The notes under the pieces were generated by a model. That model ran no database searches. It had not been told where the DNA came from and saw nothing but the letters and a program-made list of their open reading frames with translations. From positions 588 through 6,842 of the forward strand of contig DAFX01000030.1 in NCBI GenBank assembly GCA_002495535.1: a stretch of DNA of 6,255 nucleotides, written 5' to 3'. The position numbers were made by a program, and so were the translations under genes. Below are positions 1 to 3,385 of this stretch, in pieces. Positions within the stretch are counted from its first letter, which is position 1, and each line of letters opens with the position of its first letter. Origin of the DNA: Euryarchaeota archaeon UBA433. GTDB taxonomy: Archaea; Thermoplasmatota; Poseidoniia; Poseidoniales; Poseidoniaceae.

Positions 1-233
1 ATCTTTCATTCAGCGACCTCACCTGCACGACAGAAACACTCACAGATCCTCAATGGGCTGAGGCATCGATGACGCTCTACGCCCACCCCAGTGGTGAACT
101 CCCATCCCGGTTCGCCACTGTGGGATGGCAACCCCTTCATCGCCCAGGCCAGGTCGTGCGCAACAACGTCCTCTCCCGAACCGTTGCTGGACTTGCACGT
201 CGAGCCAACAAGATCGTACGAGGTGAGGCTTGA
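1..233 (+). CDS. C-terminal end of an unrecognised protein (5' partial)
   Basis: The frame with codons starting at base 3 is open from the window edge to a TGA at 231-233 and encodes 76 residues. The visible part has a Thr-rich start, a WAEASMTLYAHPSGELPSRF stretch, and a basic tail ending NKIVRGEA. I see no family motif and cannot name a function. That it is a real gene is inferred from two things: the frame runs uninterrupted into the start of the next gene (TGATG overlap), and a good ribosome-binding site for that next gene lies inside its last codons, as expected in a compact operon. The minus-strand frame over the same bases has no supporting start signal. The 5' end lies outside the window, so length and start are unknown. 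Confidence 0.6.
   Translation, partial: LSFSDLTCTTETLTDPQWAEASMTLYAHPSGELPSRFATVGWQPLHRPGQVVRNNVLSRTVAGLARRANKIVRGEA
220..228 (+). promoter_or_regulatory. Ribosome-binding site for the small winged-helix gene
   Basis: GAGGTGAGG lies just before the ATG at 233. The GAGGTG part (220-225) matches the Shine-Dalgarno consensus and leaves 7 bases to the start codon. It falls inside the last codons of the upstream gene, so the two genes are probably translated from one message. It also favours the ATG at 233 over the in-frame TTG at 230. Confidence 0.6.
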
Positions 234-472
234 TGAGTCGAACACTACGATTGCGAACTGAAATTGCTACCTACCTTACGAATGTGGGTGAAGCAAACAC
301 CACCGATATCCTCGATCACGTCAACCAGCGGTTCCGTTGGGGGGCGACCATGAACCAACTTGGTAATGTCCTTGCACGTGACCGTCGATTTGTCAAGGTC
401 GGATTCGATGAGGGCACCGACATAGGTGGATTTCGAATGCGAGTTTGCGTGTGGTCAATTGCTGCGGCTTAA
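233..472 (+). CDS. Small winged-helix-like protein (79 aa)
   Basis: This encodes 79 residues, starting at the ATG that overlaps the preceding stop and follows a strong GAGGTG site. The pattern looks like a compact helix-turn-helix: a basic N-terminus (MSRTLRLRTEIATYL), a helix with a small-residue turn (GEANTTDILDHVNQRF), a second helix with Trp and Arg (RWGATMNQLGNVLARDRRF), then a strand-like FVKVGF wing. That order resembles winged-helix domains in small archaeal transcription factors, but I cannot assign a family, and the DNA-binding role is inference. It is co-directional with the prenyltransferase 38 bases downstream and may share its transcript. The last ten or so residues (RMRVCVWSIAAA) are hydrophobic. 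Alternatives are a small protein-interaction module or a conserved hypothetical. Confidence 0.75.
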   Translation: MSRTLRLRTEIATYLTNVGEANTTDILDHVNQRFRWGATMNQLGNVLARDRRFVKVGFDEGTDIGGFRMRVCVWSIAAA

Positions 473-510
473 TCCAAAGGGATGAAAGCCCACCGAAATT
501 AGGCAGGGCC

Positions 511-1386
511 ATGGCGGGGAAGTTGTCTGCTTTGGTCGAATTAGCGCGACCAAAGAACATGATCCTTGCAGGACTCACCGTTGCCCTTGGCGCGCATTTT
601 GGCCTAACGGGTGAGTGGTCAGCCAATCATGTTCAGACTGTAGGCCTGCAAATTCTCGCTGTTTCTGCCTTCATGGGCGCTGGAAACGCTATGAACGACA
701 TTAAGGACGCCGCAATTGACGCAAACGCCCATCCAGCACGACCACTGCCTTCAGGTCGAGTCAATGAAAGCGAGGCGAAACGCTTTGTTATCGCCCTGAT
801 GATTTTTAGTTTCTCTTCTATGTGCATTGGCGTGTTTACACTCCAGTCAAAGGAACTCGAATGGTGGCCACTGGCGACAATTTACATCATCGCGGTGGTG
901 TTGATGTTGACCTATGATCTCGGACCAAAAACCAAGGCAAGAGGATTGGTTGGTAATATTGCGATTTCGCTCATGGTTGCAGCTGTGATTGCGTACGGGG
1001 CTGCATCGATTGGGGAAACTACTGCGCTTGTGGCTTGGATTGCATTGGTTGTGTTCTTCACCAACCTTTCCCGTGAGATTATCAAAGATTGCCAAGATAT
1101 GCTTGCCGATGCTGGTGAGCGTCAAACATTCCCGATGCTCGTCGGTCAAGAGAACGCTCGTATGGTGGCTTATGTGATGGTGCTAGCAGGTCTTGTCTGC
1201 CTGTATATCCCATACTGGCAAGGGCCTTTCGGCTTCAATCAGTTGCTGTTTCAAACTCCTGCCATCTTGGTGCTCATCATGCTCAATGGACCACTCTACA
1301 AGGGCGATGATGCTCTGGTCGCCGCCCGAATTCGCGTTGCTATGTTGCTTGGCTTGCTCGGATTCATGTTGACATTGACCTTGTGA
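511..1386 (+). CDS. UbiA-family prenyltransferase, probable digeranylgeranylglyceryl phosphate synthase
   Basis: This is a 291-residue integral membrane enzyme. UbiA proteins transfer prenyl groups from prenyl diphosphates. In archaea the member of this length usually adds the second geranylgeranyl chain to geranylgeranylglyceryl phosphate, which makes the diether lipid core. Both Asp-rich Mg-diphosphate motifs are present: N62-D63-xx-D66-xxx-D70, followed by HPARPLPSG, and D193-xx-D196-xxx-D200 after SREIIK. The YDLGPKTKARGLVGN loop (about 135-149) is also typical. I count about nine hydrophobic segments. The frame is open from an earlier ATG at 445, but that would add 22 residues lacking family character and overlap the upstream gene; the ATG at 511 leads quickly into the usual ELARPKN start. 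The ribosome-binding site there is weak (AGGCAGGG). Another UbiA substrate, such as a quinone or heme precursor, cannot be excluded. Confidence 0.88.
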   Translation: MAGKLSALVELARPKNMILAGLTVALGAHFGLTGEWSANHVQTVGLQILAVSAFMGAGNAMNDIKDAAIDANAHPARPLPSGRVNESEAKRFVIALMIFSFSSMCIGVFTLQSKELEWWPLATIYIIAVVLMLTYDLGPKTKARGLVGNIAISLMVAAVIAYGAASIGETTALVAWIALVVFFTNLSREIIKDCQDMLADAGERQTFPMLVGQENARMVAYVMVLAGLVCLYIPYWQGPFGFNQLLFQTPAILVLIMLNGPLYKGDDALVAARIRVAMLLGLLGFMLTLTL

Positions 1387-1389
1387 TCA
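1384..1389. other. Abutting convergent stop codons (TGATCA)
   Basis: The palindrome TGATCA supplies TGA to the plus-strand prenyltransferase (1384-1386) and TGA to the minus-strand argF (1387-1389), with no base between the two genes. No T-rich tract or stem-loop is evident nearby, so any transcript extending past either stop is antisense to the other gene. Confidence 0.9.
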
Positions 1390-2355
1390 GTCAAGGCCCA
1401 TGAATTCGCCCATGGCATCCCAAGCGCCTTCATTGATGAAGTAAGCAAGAAGTGACATTTGCGCCCACATGCGGTTTTCAGCCTGATCGAAGACAATTGA
1501 GTGCTTGTGATCCATGACCCAATCCGTGACTTCATCGCCACGGTGTGCTGGCAAACAATGCATGAATTTCCAACTCGAGTCCATGTGACCAACCATCGCT
1601 TCATTGACTTGGAATCCGTCGAATGCTTGGACCTTATCGGTCATGTGTTCTTCACCCATTGAGATGAAGACATCGGTGTACACAACATGTGCATTGGAAA
1701 CTGCTTCAACAGGATCGTGGGTCATCATCACCTTCGAGCCGTTCTTTTCGGCAAGGGCATTGGTGCGTTCTACGATGTCCTCTGCGGGTTCATACCCTTC
1801 GGGTACTGCGTAGTGAATATCGATCCCAAGCATAGCGCAAGCCAACATGAGATCGTGAAGCACATTGTTGCCATCGCCGACCCAAGCCACAGTAAGTTCA
1901 GAAAGGTCGTCAAAATGCTCTAAGACGGTCATGAGATCTGCTGCGGCCTGGCACGGGTGGTGCTTATCTGAAAGAGCATTGAGAACTGGTACGTCTGCAT
2001 GCTTAGCAAGTTCAACAACATCATCATGAGAGAAACAACGGTAGGTCATACCGCCCAAAAAGCGGGAGAGCACTTGAGAAGTGTCGCCGACAGTTTCCGA
2101 TTTACCAAGTTGGATGTCATTCTTGAGCAGGGTCAGTGGATAACCGCCAAGACGGTTGATGCCAACTTCGAATGAAACGCGTGTCCTGGTGCTGGGTTTT
2201 TCGTAAATTGAACCGATGGCAAGCGTATCCAATGGCATGAAATTAAGGGCCACTTCATCACTTTGCTTCCACAGTCGCTTGAATTCAATGCCCCATCGGA
2301 GGATTTTTTCAAAGTCTTCTTTTACGTCGTCAATGGCCAACAGATGCTTGGGCAT
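1387..2355 (-). CDS. argF: Ornithine carbamoyltransferase
   Basis: This is a 322-residue cytoplasmic enzyme that makes citrulline from ornithine and carbamoyl phosphate in arginine synthesis. The family signatures are complete and in order: the carbamoyl-phosphate loop STRTR (55-59), an Arg in TYRCF (106), HPCQ (133-136), the domain-linking VGDGNNV (159-165), the ornithine-binding D228 and SMG loop (232-234), and the catalytic Cys loop HCLPAHRG (266-273, C267), then AENRMWAQ (292-299). HPCQ and the DVFxSMG loop favour ornithine over aspartate carbamoyltransferase. Length is normal and I see no broken motif. It lies 51 bases downstream of the GTPase gene on the same strand and may be co-transcribed. 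Its stop touches the stop of the convergent prenyltransferase. A small hairpin lies directly before its start. Confidence 0.95.
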   Translation of the reverse strand: MPKHLLAIDDVKEDFEKILRWGIEFKRLWKQSDEVALNFMPLDTLAIGSIYEKPSTRTRVSFEVGINRLGGYPLTLLKNDIQLGKSETVGDTSQVLSRFLGGMTYRCFSHDDVVELAKHADVPVLNALSDKHHPCQAAADLMTVLEHFDDLSELTVAWVGDGNNVLHDLMLACAMLGIDIHYAVPEGYEPAEDIVERTNALAEKNGSKVMMTHDPVEAVSNAHVVYTDVFISMGEEHMTDKVQAFDGFQVNEAMVGHMDSSWKFMHCLPAHRGDEVTDWVMDHKHSIVFDQAENRMWAQMSLLAYFINEGAWDAMGEFMGLD

Positions 2356-2357
2356 GC

Positions 2358-2372
2358 CCTTTCCACGAAAGG
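2358..2372 (-). promoter_or_regulatory. Small hairpin at the argF ribosome-binding site
   Basis: A perfect 6-bp inverted repeat (CCTTTC / GAAAGG on the plus strand) with a 3-base loop ends two bases before the argF start. In the minus-strand transcript the second arm, GGAAAGG-like, is the only Shine-Dalgarno-like sequence, so folding would hide it. The repeat is seen directly; a regulatory role is inferred, and a stem this short can arise by chance. Confidence 0.3.
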
Positions 2373-2406
2373 ACGGTTTCTAACTGTTATGAGCCATCAC
2401 GGCGCT

Positions 2407-3225
2407 TCAGTTCTTTTCATCGTCGTTGTCGGCTGCAAAACCATCGCGGGCATCGCTCATTCCGCCAAAGAGGGCTTGAGCAAAGGTGAGAATGTCTGCT
2501 AGGCCCTCTTCAAGCTCCGAAGAGAGGGGGGTCAAACCGGGTGCCTGTGCGAACTCTTGCATCATCCTCAATTGATTGATGGCAAATTCAGTTCGCTGGC
2601 CTCCAGCCTCATCATAAAGGGCCAGTTCCAAAATTTCAAGCCGTTCAGACCATTCCAAAATTTGCGCCAATTCATCAGGATCGAGCAAATCCGCTTTCGA
2701 GAGGAAATTCTTGGTTGGCAGGCCCAAACGGAATTCGACGATGCTGGAAAGCAACATTTGCGACACGAAACCAGAAGGTGACCGTGACAGCATTGGGTCA
2801 AACAGGTAGATGATGGCGGATTGTTCTCGCCCAATGACTTCGATCAAGTGATTGCTTGCTTCACGGAAGGCAAACAATTCAACCTGTCCGGGAGTATCAA
2901 CGATCATCACTTCACCCGTCAAAGCATGAAGTTGAGCAGCCACATCACCGGCTTGGGCTGCGAGCAAGTCGGCGGCTAGGATTTGCGCACCGTTAGGCCC
3001 GAGGTCATATTCGCCCATCACTTCAGTCAAGGAGATCAAATCTCGAACGTCGAACTCAGCGTCGTAATGCACCCGCTCTGCCCCGGGATCGAGGTTCACG
3101 GCGATGGCGTCGGTTTCCAAAAACCGTGACCATCGCTGAAACGAGGTAACCAATGAGGATTTTCCTGCGCCCGCTGTTCCAACTACAAAGAGCACCGGAG
3201 GGGTGCCGCTGTCCATGCCAACCAT
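2407..3225 (-). CDS. GPN-loop GTPase (archaeal Gpn / XAB1 family)
   Basis: This 272-residue cytoplasmic protein carries the signatures of GPN-loop GTPases, homodimeric enzymes whose eukaryotic relatives help assemble RNA polymerase; the archaeal role is poorly defined. Seen in order: P-loop GTAGAGKS (16-23), NLDPG (44-48), the diagnostic Gly-Pro-Asn loop in DLGPNG (76-78), DTPGQVELF (110-118), and SKAD (176-179) as the base-recognition motif, with Ser instead of the common Asn. The acidic tail ends DNDDEKN. The start at 3225 is supported by GAGGG at 3232-3236, six bases upstream, and by the short distance to the P-loop. The frame stays open upstream to 4533, but only because the repeat DNA of the divergent gene is stop-free in that frame. 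It lies 51 bases upstream of argF and diverges from the large repeat gene. Confidence 0.92.
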   Translation of the reverse strand: MVGMDSGTPPVLFVVGTAGAGKSSLVTSFQRWSRFLETDAIAVNLDPGAERVHYDAEFDVRDLISLTEVMGEYDLGPNGAQILAADLLAAQAGDVAAQLHALTGEVMIVDTPGQVELFAFREASNHLIEVIGREQSAIIYLFDPMLSRSPSGFVSQMLLSSIVEFRLGLPTKNFLSKADLLDPDELAQILEWSERLEILELALYDEAGGQRTEFAINQLRMMQEFAQAPGLTPLSSELEEGLADILTFAQALFGGMSDARDGFAADNDDEKN

Positions 3226-3261
3226 GCTTGACCCTCGAACCCACCCTACATCAAGTACACG

Positions 3262-3283
3262 GAGTGATTCAACTAAATCACTC
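3262..3283. repeat. Perfect 8-bp inverted repeat in the divergent promoter region
   Basis: GAGTGATT (3262-3269) and AATCACTC (3276-3283) are exact reverse complements around a 6-base CAACTA spacer. Its size and symmetry fit a dimeric-regulator operator, and it lies about 37 bases upstream of the GTPase start. There is no T-run after it, so it is not an obvious terminator for either strand. The operator role is inferred. Confidence 0.45.
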
Positions 3284-3372
3284 AAGAAACGACCAAGAAA
3301 ATGAAAACCAACGGGGAGAACGGTTATGTGCTCGTTGGGTATGGAACTGATACCGCCTTGTGCGGACGCCAC

Positions 3373-3377
3373 GGAGG
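3373..3377 (+). promoter_or_regulatory. Strong ribosome-binding site for the large repeat protein
   Basis: GGAGG sits eight bases before the ATG at 3386. Immediately before that ATG is an in-frame TAA (3383-3385), so translation in this frame cannot start further upstream. The two together fix the N-terminus. Confidence 0.85.
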
Positions 3378-3385
3378 AATTGTAA

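Larger units (their letters stand above)
3226..3385. promoter_or_regulatory. Divergent intergenic region with promoters for both flanking genes
   Basis: These 160 bases separate the divergently transcribed GTPase and large repeat-protein genes, so promoters for both are expected here. I find no convincing archaeal TATA box for the plus-strand gene. On the minus strand, TGATTTAGTT inside the inverted repeat is the nearest AT-rich candidate, about 40-55 bases before the GTPase start. The promoter assignment rests on gene layout, not on a clear motif. Confidence 0.5.

Noticed and set aside
445..510. An earlier in-frame ATG for the prenyltransferase at 445
   Set aside because: It would overlap the upstream gene and add 22 residues without family character. 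The family normally begins a few residues before the ARPKN segment.
847..1149. A 100-residue minus-strand frame inside the prenyltransferase gene
   Set aside because: It is antisense to a gene with complete motifs, and nothing in its own sequence or upstream supports it.
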